64,000 bases of DNA from Phallus indusiatus. Taxonomy: Eukaryota > Basidiomycota > Agaricomycetes > Phallales > Phallaceae. Numbering within the stretch: the first letter of the stretch is position 1; every line of letters begins with the position of its first letter. The translations under genes were made by a program, and so were the position numbers. This document shows, in pieces, positions 36,801 to 48,891 of this stretch. The stretch spans positions 472,534-536,533 of the forward strand of contig JAQFWX010000030.1 of assembly GCA_027605045.1 (NCBI GenBank). The letters run 5' to 3'. Under the pieces are notes generated by a model. That model was not told the origin of the DNA, did no database searches, and saw only the letters and a list, made by a program, of their open reading frames with translations.

Positions 36801-39800
36801 TGATCCTTGTTGCTAAGATCGTTCAAAACATAGTCAACAATATCTATTTTGCCAAAGAAGCACATAGTAAGCATCATTGCCCGCAAAATGAATGGTAGTG
36901 TTCAAAACCTTTTTTTCATAGTGGTGATGCTGAACGGTTTACTGAAAGAGTACGTTCCACGATTCGTACAATTCTATAGATACGTTCTTGTATGTCACTA
37001 TTTTCGTCGCTTATAGCGATACTTAGACATGTTTTTAGGCTTCAAGTCCTTCGGAACGGAACCGGATACATTCTGACGAGCTGCTTGGGTCATCATATGA
37101 TGAAGCGGATACACTTGTACTTCACCGGTTTTTCGAGAATCACAAGGATAAAATAGGCGAACTCCTCCTGGGATATAAGCCTCCGTCATCTGTCATTGAA
37201 CCATCGAAATCTAACGATGGCAAAATGATATGGGATGATGTTTGTAGTCTGATATTGGACGGGAATTCGACGATGAGACCCCCAATTCTTTCGGACAAGT
37301 CATTCATGGAACATCAAGGCTTCCGAACGCTCTGGGAAAAGCACGCTCCAACGATTACCGATTCTTTTCGTGATATATTTCAGGATAGAACAACTTATGT
37401 CAGTGTTTGTTCGATCTTTTCAATTCCTTGTATTTATGCTTTTTATAGGAACCTACGTTCTTGCTATTTATGACCAGTATCGATGTTGGAACGATAGATT
37501 TTGAGGCACTAATGCTCCATGTTTTCAAGGTACGTAACATTATCTATTGACTCAACAACGTCTCAATAGTTTTCATAGATCATCCGCCAGTTAATTATCG
37601 TTGGAGATAATGTGTTTGATCTCGTCGTTGACTTTACTGGCTTTACCTCGTCTTCTGAGATACCGCTGTCCTGGGTACGGACGTTGATTGAGCTCACGCC
37701 GTCAGAGATTCCCAAACATTTTCGAGATCTATATCTCGTCAATGTTAATGCTGCTGCCCAAGCTTTTCTAAGGAAACTCTATTTCCTGTCGCCTGGTATG
37801 TCTATTTATAAGATACACGGCTGCTTTCAATGACATTTGACACGCTCTAGGGCTTCGGTTTTGCAAACGAATTGTCCCAGTTTCCTCGATTGGTGAGATT
37901 ACTAACTATCTTCACCCGTCAACTGTATCGGCGCTGGAGCTCGCCAGTGGGTCTTCCTTCTCTTGTGCTGTGAATCCTCGTTGACGATATTCGTTAGACA
38001 GCTTGGAATCCGAATTAAAAACCGAACCAAGATCGACATGCTTTACTTGCCAACAACACCTTCATGGCAAACTGATGACGCCAACGACGATTTACGTTGG
38101 TAAATCGCATCTGCGGATTGTTTCTGTAGGTAGAATATTTCGATTTATTACTTCAGTTGACCGAATTGCACCAAAGGTCAAACCCCAACCAATCTATCCT
38201 GGTCTATCGTGTAAAACGGTGGAGATTGTTCCATATACCGACATTCGCGATATTGCTTTGTCTAGGACGCGGAATGACCACCATGAGTTCGTCATACGCC
38301 GTTTTGCTGACGGAAGTACCTTGACGTTCTGGTCTATTGAGAAAGAACGGGAGAAGTTTGTTGAAGTATGTTTCATGCCATTCTGGTATGTTAGAAGCCT
38401 CTGATCAATGTCTGAACAGATGGTTCGTAATGCCAAAGCTCACATCAAACCCGGCGAGTCAATCTCCTTGAATGAACGGGCACGACATTTTGTGGTATCC
38501 ACGTCTCTGTTGGCGTCTGCGTTTTACGGAATCTGTGATGAGAACGAATTCCTGCGTGAATCTGCGTTTTTATTGCTGTCTTCTCTTTGCAAATCTCTCC
38601 AGTTTGACGTTGTATCGCTTGTCTCTTTGAAAGGTGCGTATTATCTTGGAATGCTGGGCATCAGGACTTATATATCTTTTTTAATAGACGCAGGGGTATC
38701 TGTACCCATAAATACAACATCCTTTGTCTGCAGTTTCAGCGAAAAACTGTCTAGCTTTGTCCCAGCCCTTACTTTAGACCTCATAGCAGAGATATGCCTG
38801 GGCTTTGAAGTGGCAACACATGCACAGCGTATAGTGGTCTTACAATACATGCATTCCTGGATAAAGAATCTCGCACATTTCGGAGATCCAGCGCATGCTC
38901 TGTATGACGAATCTCAAAGCAAACTGAAGGATGTTATTGGGTCGTTGATTGATATATCAACACGGTTTGCTGATGTACGTTTCCCAAAGAATCGTTTCAA
39001 AGCTTTGATCCCTTTCTTACACAAGAACAACGTAGATATTTCCGTGTACTTTAAGATGGGTTTGGCCGGACTTCAACAAGTTTGAGAGCCAGTTGTTGAA
39101 TGTCACTCTGGATGCACTTATTCAGACTGCAATCGATGGTGGTATTGACTCGCCTAGATGCGAACAAATTGGGGACATCCTCATTGCAATCGCAACTATC
39201 GACGTGCGAGCTAGAGTACTAAAAAGGCTAAAGGCTGTCAGTAACCATGTTTTATGAACCAATGTTCTATCTCATTCGACTCGTATAGATTCTGAGCAAG
39301 CCTGGTCGAACCACGCGATCTCTCACAGAAAGCTCATTCTGGTCAGAGACCACCGCCATTTCAAGGTTACTACTCAAAACCGGTTATGTTCCACGGCTCT
39401 CTCTTCATACGCATCTTTATATGCCCGAAGCAATTCATTCTGTTACAATGCTCTGTTCGACTGGTTCGTTACGTATGAAGTCAACTGTCTATGGGATCGC
39501 CATGAATCTTATCCAAAATCTGCGTATCCTACGACTTGAAGCTAAAGCCCCCGTAGCCAAATTGGATGAGCTGATGGAAGAGATGGGAACCAACAAGGTC
39601 CTCAATGACTTTGGGCTTATGAGAGTTTATCCGAACAGCGATATCGTTTCTGCGGACAACTGCCCCGACCAAATTCCGATTACGTCGCTGGAAAACATAA
39701 CTCAGTTATTCCTTCGTGCGTTGACGTACGGTGCCGGAGAGCCTCAGGATAAAGATGAAAGCGGTAATGGTAAGAGTCTAAAATGTATCTTGTTTTAGTT

Positions 39801-41189
39801 CCGCATTGATCTTTTTCTGAACCAGGACTACTCAATGTCTGGAGAGCACGATGGATGAGCTTAGTTTCATCTACGGCGTTTCAGCCTAGTCCTTACGTTC
39901 AGTATCGGTCGTTTGTCGTGATGGGCGTTCTCGCATCCTCTGGAGTACTATCAATCGACGAAAATATGCTGTACCAAACACTCATTGCGTTCAAAACGGC
40001 CTTGAACTCTAATCCAGAGGAAGACGCTTCGTTGGTGACGAGCATGATCCACTTCATGGCCCGGGTTCTTCCCGGTTACGAATCCAACTCAAGCTATCTG
40101 CCGAGGCTCTTTTGGCTTACGGTAGCATTACTACAATCTACCGTCAGTTCACTGTACGAAGAGTCCGCGAATTTGCTCGGGATAGTTGTCGAGACGATGT
40201 CAAAACAGGGCTATTTCTTGAATAGGCGAATGTCGCTGGTCCTGCTCGATGCACGAGAAGATATATCGGTCATATTGACACAGTTGGACGCGATGATGGG
40301 CGTTTCTTTCGAGGCTGCATTCTCATTCTCTTTGGCATCCATTATATTCAGAGCGATGCGAGCGCCTCCTCTTCAACCAACTGCAAAGAGATTGTTAAGG
40401 AATGTGATCAGGATTGCGGCGGAATCTCTCAAACTAGAGGCTACGAGAGGAAGAGGACGGACGAGGTTAAGTCTCGAGATGGAACCGGATGGAAATATGT
40501 TGTATTTGGACTATGAAGTGATGGGATACTTTCTCGCATTGCTGCCTTTCGCGTGTACTTCAGCTTCGTACCGCCAACTGCTACGTGACGCTGGTATTAC
40601 GGAGAGCTGGTGGCCGCCTTTATCACCCGACTCGGACTCTGAAGATGATGACGACGATGACGAGGACGATGTTGGTACTCCGGCTATCGACCCGAGTATA
40701 TTTCACCTGGAAGAAGGCGACACCCACACACCCCTTCTCATCATCTCGTTCCTTTTTGCAATATTGGATTGCTATCAAGGAAATGAACACGAGAAAGCGT
40801 TTGTTTTTACACTTCTCGTGCGACTGGGCGAGATATACCAAGACATTACGGCGACAGCGGTAGTACATTTTCTAGCCGCGCATCGAGGAGAATGGTTAAT
40901 TGGTGGACTTGTGGAGGCGCCGCTTGCTCGGTCTGATGCGGTAGAAGTTATCTCGACTTCTGCACAGGCGTTGTTCGAGATCACGATGATCAATCCGGTT
41001 TGGTCGACCATGACATCGCCAACTGTTCAGGGTTCATTAGATGAACAACGGACGACTCATTGGAGGGCTCTTGAAGAGCTTGATATGCACATTCTTGCTG
41101 CTCCTTGGAAATTTATACCACAAAGCGAGGCTTGGAAGATATTAAAGTGGATCCCGACTCTGTTAGACGGAATGACGATCACACCATGA
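30813..41189 (+). CDS. IRA1: Ras GTPase-activating protein of the neurofibromin/IRA family
   Basis: About 34 exons give a protein of roughly 2,850 residues. Neurofibromin-type proteins switch off Ras by stimulating GTP hydrolysis at membranes. The RasGAP domain lies at about 35930-36990 (residues near 1385-1625). It has RQVAMAENPTDLFRAND with the arginine finger in LFRAN, SGFAKSHGYIYLRNIISHLI, then EEYFAPIGAFLFLRFVVPAI and LILVAKIVQNIVNNIYFAKE. A Sec14/CRAL-TRIO part follows near 37400-37800 (IDVGTIDFEALMLHVFKIIR, AFLRKLYFLSPGL), then a PH-like part near 38000-38370. The N-terminal 1,350 residues and the C-terminus (39826-41189, one long exon) are helical repeat regions typical of the family; VIYRVSATNWPTVLSRIK is a landmark. 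Reading frame is intact throughout. One intron (36127-36180) uses a GC donor. Fungi mostly have one or two such genes. Confidence 0.92.
35421..35512 (+). repeat. short coding tandem repeat in the Ras GAP gene
   Basis: Four degenerate 21-bp units code for a seven-residue motif close to KRREVEP (REVEAKRMEMEDKRREVEP and onward). The insert sits at an exon end just upstream of the RasGAP part and is probably a charged helix or coiled coil. The neighbouring sequence is ordinary. Confidence 0.75.
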
Positions 41190-41613
41190 TTATGAACTTG
41201 TTTTTTTAATGGTAATTGACTATGCGGCGTTAAAATCATGTCCTAACTTATTTTTGCATGTTTTCTTTTTTTTCTGTTACAACCAAACATTGTTGCTTTT
41301 TTAATGTATTACTAGACAACAACAACAGCATACTGCCCCAAATATAATTCATTTCTCAAATCTCGATTCGAAGACACAGACACACTTTCGGGTCACGTTC
41401 TCGTCACGCTTTATGCAGGCTCAGTTGAGCCCGAGAATAGTACGTGAGTCAGAAGTTGAGAATTCACCCTGAAAATTCACCGCTTTGTTTGCTGTTCATC
41501 AAGTGCTCGTTTCTTTATTTCAAGCACGATCTCTAGATTCGCACTTTCTGCCACAGATCAGGCTTTTTCTCAGAAGACGAGTTTCAAGTCACACGAGATT
41601 ATTCTCTACAACA
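41190..41613. other. intergenic between Ras GAP and tRNA ligase genes
   Basis: It contains the tRNA ligase promoter. From 41485 to 41613 the ligase reading frame is open upstream of the first ATG and reads like a basic presequence (see findings). Confidence 0.6.
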
Positions 41614-44468
41614 ATGACAAGCAGAACACCCTCGCCACCGCCACTGCCACCGACACCGACCGAGACGTCGAAAAATGAGAATACAGTAGATCCTGATCAC
41701 GAGCTCATCACCGCACTGCAAAAGTTGTCCAAGAAATCCCCTAAACTTGTGAAATCGTCGACATACCCTGCTCCAGCCGAACCCAACATGATCGTTCGTA
41801 GCTGGAAAATGAATGAATTTAAATATTACGATGTTCCATCTCCATTTCCTACGCTAGCTAGAGGCTTGTTTACTCGTTGGGTTGCAGAAGCTGAAGGTTC
41901 TGAAGATACTCCTGGAACGGGGCGGCATGTAATCGTCGCCCGCGGATACGACAAGTTCTTTAATATCGGGGAAGTGCCTTGGACAAATGTTCGTGACAAT
42001 AACTGCATCTTTGATTTTTGATTTACTAACATGAATTTTGTTTCAAAAAACGAAAGTGGGCGGCTTTACAAAAACATACCGTGCCACCATATGACCTTAC
42101 CCTCAAATCAAACGGCTGCATCATCTTCATTGCCGCTCTCACTCCAACCAAACTCATCGTCACTTCAAAACATGCTATCGGTCCCGTTGAGGATCAACCC
42201 AAAAGTCACGCTCAGGTCGGTGAAAAATGGCTGTGCAAACAGCTTGAAAAGGCTGGGAAGACGAAAGAAGATCTCGCGAAAACGTTGTGGGAAACGAACG
42301 AGACCGCCGTCGCGGAGGTATGTGCATCGTCTCATTTAGTCAATAGCGTTTTTTTCTTATTGATAACCACGCTTCTTTTCCAGCTCTGCGACGATTCATT
42401 TGAAGAACACGTATTGCCCTACACTGAAGAACTCACAGGATTGCACCTTCACGGTATTAATAAACGAAGTGGCGCGTTTCAAACTCGTCCGCCAAATCAG
42501 GTTCAGGAATTCGCTCGTGAATGGGGGTTTATACCAACGCCAGTCATCTCGTTCAAAACAGTGCCAGAAATTCAATCTTTCACCGATGAAATAAGCAAAA
42601 CTGGAAAATGGAAAGGTCAACCCATTGAAGGTTTTGTCGTTCGTACCTATATCGCGGAAAGCCCCGATGCGCCATCTTCAGCGGAAGAAGTTCTGAACGT
42701 TACAGGAGAAAAGATAGAAGGAGGAAGAGCAAAACGTTCGTCGAATGATGCACCGCCTTATCCTCCTGGATCGTCGTTCTTTTTCAAAGTGAAGTTTGAT
42801 GAACCTTATATGATGTATCGCGATTGGCGTGAAATTACCAAATCTATGCTATCGGCTAAACCCGGTACGGAACCCCGAATTCCCAAATCCAAGTTGAACC
42901 GTGCGGAGACGAGGTTGTATAAGCAATGGCTTGAGAATGAACTTAAAACGAATAGAGCTGCTTTTGATGGGTATACGCACAATCAGGGGATTATCGCGAA
43001 TCGAGAGAGGTTTTTGAAGTGGTGCGAGGCAAGGAAGGAGAATGGTCAGACCCCTGAGGTGAAGGAAGAAAAGAAGGAAGACAAGAAAAAACAGAAACTT
43101 GGCAAAACCGTTATTGTTCCTATCGCTATTCCCGGATGTGGTATGTTCTTCACTTTGACTACATGATTAAGCTTTCTTTTGTTCATTCGGTTGTTTCCAT
43201 TTGGATAGGTAAAACATCTATTGCGGTGGCCCTTCAACATCTTTTCGGTTTTGGACATACTCAGAGCGATGACGTCAAAGCCAAAAAAGCCGCCCCTGTA
43301 TTCCTAAAGAATGTGTCCAACTTATTAAAAGAACACGACGTTGTTATTGCAGACAAGTAAAGCTTTTGTACATTTCGAATATTTATCAAGATCTAACCTT
43401 TTTTTTTGAAGAAATAATCACCTTGCACAGCATCGTTCTGGCTTACGCGAAGCTTTGGCAAAGTTTCACCCTCCAGTTAGACTAGTCGCCCTGAATTGGG
43501 CTTTAGAACAGCCGCCTGCCATGATTCATCGTATATGCGGTGATCGTATTTTAGAAAGAGGGGAGAAACATCAGACTCTTCGTCCAGACGTTAAAAAATC
43601 CCACGAAGACGTGCTTTGGATGTTCATCGAACAATCTGAACAGCTTTCTGAATCGGAAGTGGACGATATTGTCGAGATGGACATGGAAGAAGATCTGGAG
43701 GCGAATTTGAGAAGGGCGATAGATGGTTTATGCCGTGTTCTAGAAATTCCTCGGCCCGGAGAAGATAAAATTGGCGAAGCTGTGTCGATCGCCAGGAACT
43801 ATGCGTACCAGCCGACTAAGCAAGAATTGGCAAAGGCTGAAAAGGAGGCTGAAAAAAGCACGAAGAAAAAAGAGGGACGAACGCCGAGGTATTTTGGAAT
43901 TCTTCCCGAAATTGATTTAGGGCAAGTTGTTGAAGGAGCTGTGTCGGCTGTGAAGGACGATCATCCTGCCCCGAAACTATACAAAACAATGCAATCCAAA
44001 AATCGTATCGCGTCTCGTCCACATATTACTATTGTTCATTCTAAGTCGCTTCCTGGTGAACAACAATTATGGGATAATGCGATGGCTTTGCATTTGGAAT
44101 CTTCGCCACCAACGTTCAAGTTCCGAGTTGACTATGTCGTGTGTAACGAGCGTGTCATGGCACTTTCTATTGCAGACATGGGTATCTTGATTGAAGAAGC
44201 GGGGGAGGGGGATGGCCAAAACGATCTGAAAGATCTAGCTTCTCCGTTCCTGGAAACGATTCTGCCATTGTCCTCTAGATTGCATATTACAGTTGGTACA
44301 GCGGACAGAGACTATGACCCATTCGAGGCTAGAAAACTTGTTCAGGACTGGAGACTTGCGGGAGCTGAAGAGGGCATTAAAAAGGATGATGAGGGAAGAT
44401 TAAAATGGGCCGCTGTAAAAGTGGGTTCTTTGTGGAGTCGTGGACGTGTTAAAGGATTAGTTTCATGA
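41614..44468 (+). CDS. TRL1: trifunctional tRNA ligase (ligase, kinase, cyclic phosphodiesterase)
   Basis: Five exons (41614-41988, 42057-42317, 42384-43140, 43209-43356, 43412-44468) join exactly to 865 residues. Fungal Trl1 seals tRNA halves after intron removal and joins HAC1-type mRNA in the unfolded protein response. All three domains are visible. The ligase domain has the nucleotidyl-transfer lysine in LTLKSNGCIIFI near residue 150, with later PIEGFVVRTYIAE and FFKVKFDEPYMMYRDWREIT. The kinase domain has the P-loop IPGCGKTSIAVAL near residue 465. The C-terminal phosphodiesterase has two HxT motifs, RPHITIVHSK and RLHITVGTAD. Length and order match the family (yeast about 827). First ATG used. 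The first intron contains a perfect-looking branch site (TACTAAC) before its acceptor. The N-terminal 30 residues are Pro/Ser/Thr-rich. Confidence 0.95.
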
Positions 44469-45513
44469 ACCGGGGTATTTCACGCTCATTAACATTTTTC
44501 TCACTCTGCTTATTTATCATTTCTTTAATGTTCTAACCCCCCTTCTTCTTTCTCTCATTTATACTTGTATTTCATACCGCACTACTCAACGCATTAGTCA
44601 ACGCATTAAACAAGATGAGCGCAATATAAATCACTGCTCGCTAGCCAACACTTTTAATATCCCTCATTGACACATTGTACATCATTGAACGCGCGCCTTT
44701 TTGTGACCATTCACGTAAACTTCAAGGCTGGGTAGAACGATTAATTTTCAAGAAGTTAGTCCGAGGGTATAGCAATGACTACATAAATGTAACATACATA
44801 AATACATAGCGAGCTGTGCGGATCAACCTTTTGGTGACTGGCCAGTGATTACCGGTTGAAAAAACATTTCGCAAGAAATGTGTATGTATTTGGATAGTTT
44901 GTCACAAGTCATCGATTCATCAATGATAGCTTTAGCATCATTCACAGTACGTGAAATTTCTATTGCAGCTGGTGGTTCAGATTGTGGCCTCCGGTAAGGT
45001 TCGGAACTCAGGTTTCATTTTTTTTTATTAAGATGAAACAAAGTGAAGTAAAAGAATATAAAAATACAGGCGATCTTGTTTCTTCTCTTAATCACATTTA
45101 AAACAGGCCAAACCTATGAAGTTATGTATAAAGATTGTACTGTACAGCCTTGTTACCTGTGCTAGGAGGCCTGTGTGATCAGTGCCACGGCAAGTCAGCC
45201 TTAGTCAGGCCTTGGAAAAACTTTCAGCGCTTGAGTCTGCCGTCCACCGCGTCCCGCACTGCCACAAGGGAAGAATGTCATATTCGAAACAGCCAGTCCT
45301 TTCTCGAGGTTTTGTTCAGTTTGGCAATAGTCCACTATCACCATATTCTGTGGGGAAATCGACTTAAGTGTCCATATATCTTAATCTTAATATTCCAAGA
45401 TCCGCACGATCTATGTCCACTCAATGTCCACTGGGGCGCACTGCCTCGGACTAGTCTTCTATATAATCCCCGGTTTCCCTTGATTCCATCCTCACACTTA
45501 CTGACTACACATA
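44469..45513. other. intergenic
   Basis: No coding sequence recognised. It should hold the terminator of the tRNA ligase gene and the promoter of the VWA gene (ATATAATCCCC near 45460 may serve as TATA element). Confidence 0.5.
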
Positions 45514-46617
45514 ATGGGAAGCACACATTCTCATGCATCTTCGTCGAGATCGAAACGTCTCGCCTCAACGATCAACGACTCCCCTCCTCCTCCATACACT
45601 ACACGTGGTGATTCAGATATACCTTTCACACATTCCGGACTTACTTCCCGACCCTCATACCCCTCAAACTGGTACTCGGAGTCTGATCGGCGTTATAATT
45701 TGGATGCAAAACGCTCTTTGCCGTCTACTAATCCGTTCCTTGATCTTGCAAGTCAAGGTCATAGGAGAGCGAATCGCAGCAACTCGGTGTCATTATCCGA
45801 TGGAGAAGATCAGCTTGAACTTCTTAAAAAATTCGACACCGTTATTGTTGTGGATGATTCTGGTTCAATGTATGGGTCTCGATGGCGCGAAGCCAGGGAT
45901 GCTTTAGCTGGCATTGCTTCGTTGGCTGCTCAATACGACGCAAACGGCATTGATATCCATTTTTTGAATTCATCGAAAGTAGGAACAGATCTAAAAGTAA
46001 GTATACCGTATTTTTTTTTTCACGTCGTTCTTCGCTGATTCTTGGGAAAAAAAAGAGCGCAGCTCAAGTTGAACGTATCTTTGATACTGTGCGACCTCAA
46101 GGACTTACGCCTACCGGAAGAAAACTTGAAGAATTACTTCTGGACTATCTCTTCAGATATGAAGGATCTGGACGAAAACCTAAACCTGTCAACTTTGTAA
46201 TTTTGACAGACGGTGCGCCATGTAAGCAGTGATTCTTTTCTCACCCTCGAGCGATAAATTGACTAAAATAACGCATTATCTAGCGGATGAACCTTTGGAT
46301 GTGATCATCGCTGCAGCAAGAAGATTAGATGCTCAGCACGCCCCTTTGGTAAGTCTGCTTTTTCTTGAGTCACAGTCACTCGTCTTACCATACATACGCA
46401 TTAGACGCAAGTCGGGATTCAATTCGTTCAAGTTGGTGATGACCACAACGCAACAAGAGCATTGAATCAGATGGATAATGATCTCAGTAAGAATCATAAC
46501 ATTCGCGACATGGTTGATACAACCCCTTATATGGGACAACCTCTGGATTCCGAACTTCTAGGCAAGATATTACTCGGAGGTATTAATCGAAGAGTGGATC
46601 GTATATCTAGAACATAA
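45514..46617 (+). CDS. von Willebrand factor A-domain protein
   Basis: Four exons (45514-45996, 46056-46221, 46284-46348, 46405-46617) join exactly to 308 residues. A VWA domain fills residues 105-300: FDTVIVVDDSGSMYGSRWRE carries the DxSxS metal site (here DDSGS), QGLTPTGRKL supplies the Thr, and NFVILTDGAPS the Asp, so the MIDAS metal site is complete. The N-terminal 100 residues are Ser/Pro-rich and disordered, and start MGSTHSHASSSRSKR, which fits an N-myristoylation signal (Gly2, small residue at 6, basic tail). VWA proteins of this type bind protein partners through the metal; the partner is unknown. Family members of similar length are common in mushroom genomes. No signal peptide, so cytosolic, perhaps membrane-tethered. 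Confidence 0.9.
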
Positions 46618-48189
46618 ACTATGACTACCAATCCTTATATCCATTCATTTTGTACCTTAAGCTAATATAATACAATCCCTACTTTTTACATGAGAACTTG
46701 AATTGACGGACAAACGCCATACAAAAAAAAATCATTGCGTCGAGACATCTTTTGCAGATCAGATACAAGGAATAGGAAAGGAAGGGACCCCAACAAAAGA
46801 CCAATAATACGGAGAAAAAGTCTCCGATACTAGGCAATGGAAGCGTGATATAACAGGAGATTTGTGCATACCATCAACAGACGGCACTCAGCCGGATAAG
46901 TCTCATAGGGTGTACCTTCTCGGTGTAATCAAGTTCGTTGCCATTTTAAGTACGATCTTTCTTTCATTTATGGTTATGTTTCTATGTTTATAACCCCAAG
47001 GCCAACAGCCTTGTAAATAGCTCAACCAGCCGAACTGGCTGAATCGCTGATTTTAGCCAAAAAGTATTAGTCTTAAGCTCCACTATGCACATGAAGAAAA
47101 TAAAAAAGCAAACATAATAATGCATAAATATCATTGGCTTCTGTCCGCGATTTGCGGATTTATCGCGAGGTTACAGATTAGGGAAATGAACTACGCCATA
47201 TTCGTATCTTCCTTTTTTTAGACGGCCCGACACTTCTGCCGGTGGCGTTCACCGTGTCAATCAGCTTAATATAATATGAAATTACCGTAACACATCATAG
47301 CTTCAAGAACGTTCCTAGAATGAGCTAGTAACGGAGATAAGTAAAGAGTATTTGAGATCAAAGTGAGGAACAGCCGTACACGTCTTCATTACAATCATTC
47401 GTTGAATACGAGACTAGAAATGCTGCTCTTGAAATTCAGGGAGGAAATGCTGTGTGTTTTTCCTAGTTCAGATTCCCACTCCATGACTCGTTGTTCAGGG
47501 TGGAGGCATCCTTGACTCGGAGCAGTCGTTCCCTCCGCTTCGGGTAGATATCTGAAGAATATATACATGAAACGATCATGATTCACGAAAACGCACCCAT
47601 ATAAAGATGGAAAGACCTGTCCCCCACAAGATGAATCGAGATTGATTTGCGATTTGCGATCTGGGAGATTAAGTTTGATTTGAATAAAGTTTTCCTGTGC
47701 GAGTTCCGGGATCTTGCATGACGGTGTATTATCCATATGTGGTGGAAGACTAATTCAGTAAGTATCCTGCAACTTTCCGTTTTACGTATAAGGCATACTA
47801 CGCACGGTTTTTTTTTTAATGGAGCTAAAGTCTGTAAAGTATTTGGACATAGTCACGGACAGCTGGTGAATCACGCGTACTAGTAGTGACCTAGGTGTAG
47901 ACCGTCAAGGGGTGTTCCTATTATTCAGTATGACAATGACGTTCAATCAAGGGAAAAATGCAGCGTACGCACGATTTTAGCGCGACTGTATTGACATGTA
48001 ATGGTAACTTTTTTCAAATACGTGTACCTAGTAGCTAGATCAAGAAATATTTGAATGCAAGTAACACACTGACCAATAACGGTTCCGGGAGCGTCTCTCT
48101 ATAGTATATATGAAAGCTTTAATGACGATCCTATGACGAATTTTTTTTAGGAAACTAGAGAATTAGACGCCAGTAACACGCCCTCATAC
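46618..48189. other. gene-poor region; one 113-codon frame
   Basis: A minus-strand ATG frame at 47736-47395 codes 113 residues (begins MDNTPSCKIPELAQ) with no recognisable family, no signal peptide and no splice partner. I do not count it as a confident gene. The rest shows no coding sequence. Confidence 0.35.
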
Positions 48190-48620
48190 GCGTAGTGAAG
48201 CGCGTCACCTCTTCCTAGTCGTTCGTACCGACTACTAGAGAAGAGGTGAGCTAGCCATATATATATTAGAATATTGTACTTACATCCCTATAAGCTAAAT
48301 CACTTACAGGTTGTTGGTATCGGAAGTACAATGCTAGGCTTAGGCGCCGCCGAAGGCGGCGCATGTAGCACAATGCTAAGAGAATAATTAGCAAAATATT
48401 AGTATAGCTTTAGTAAATACCAAGTAAAATATTATAAATTCCGGTAGCTAGTTTTCTCCTAATTTCATATTATATTTAGTATAAAAACTGTATATTTTTC
48501 GAGTTATTAAATACAAGTTCTATCTATTTTATACTGCGCGTTGCGACACAGGTAATACAACTAGTCGTTCGTACCGACTACTAGAGAGGAGCTAAATCAC
48601 TTACATTTTTGAAATAATTC
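48190..48620. repeat. AT-rich tract with GC hairpin and direct repeats
   Basis: A 27-bp repeat starting CTAGTCGTTCGTACCGACTA occurs at 48215-48241 and 48561-48587, and GCTAAATCACTTACA occurs at 48294-48308 and 48591-48605. The first 27-mer also forms a hairpin with its flanks (TCACCTCTTC against GAAGAGGTGA). A perfect 8-bp-stem GC hairpin (GCGCCGCC GAA GGCGGCGC) sits at 48344-48362, flanked by ACAATGCTA on both sides. The 180 bp after it are over 75% A+T by eye. Probably a non-autonomous element or inserted organelle-type DNA. Confidence 0.7.
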
Positions 48621-48891
48621 GTCTTTGAATCTAGAACGATTCCGATCTATCCTTACCTTGTAGGGTAAAATATCAGTTGGTTGGCACTTAATTCTGTCTC
48701 AGCCTTGGCATCATTCATCTCATTGTCACTCAATTTGATATAAAAAGAAAAAACCACCAAACTTAAGAGTGTATAAGGACAGAAACATTCGTCAGTACAT
48801 TGGGTAAATCATTGGGTAAACGTTAAGTAATAAATTTGAATCCCTCAGACTATAGTCCTTGAGTAAATAGCTCAGAAAAAAACAATGGTAT

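Noticed and set aside
38100..38165. A 31-nt intron within the PH-like part of the Ras GAP gene
   Set aside because: Sequence between the GT and AG is open in frame and an intron this short would be exceptional, so I read through it.
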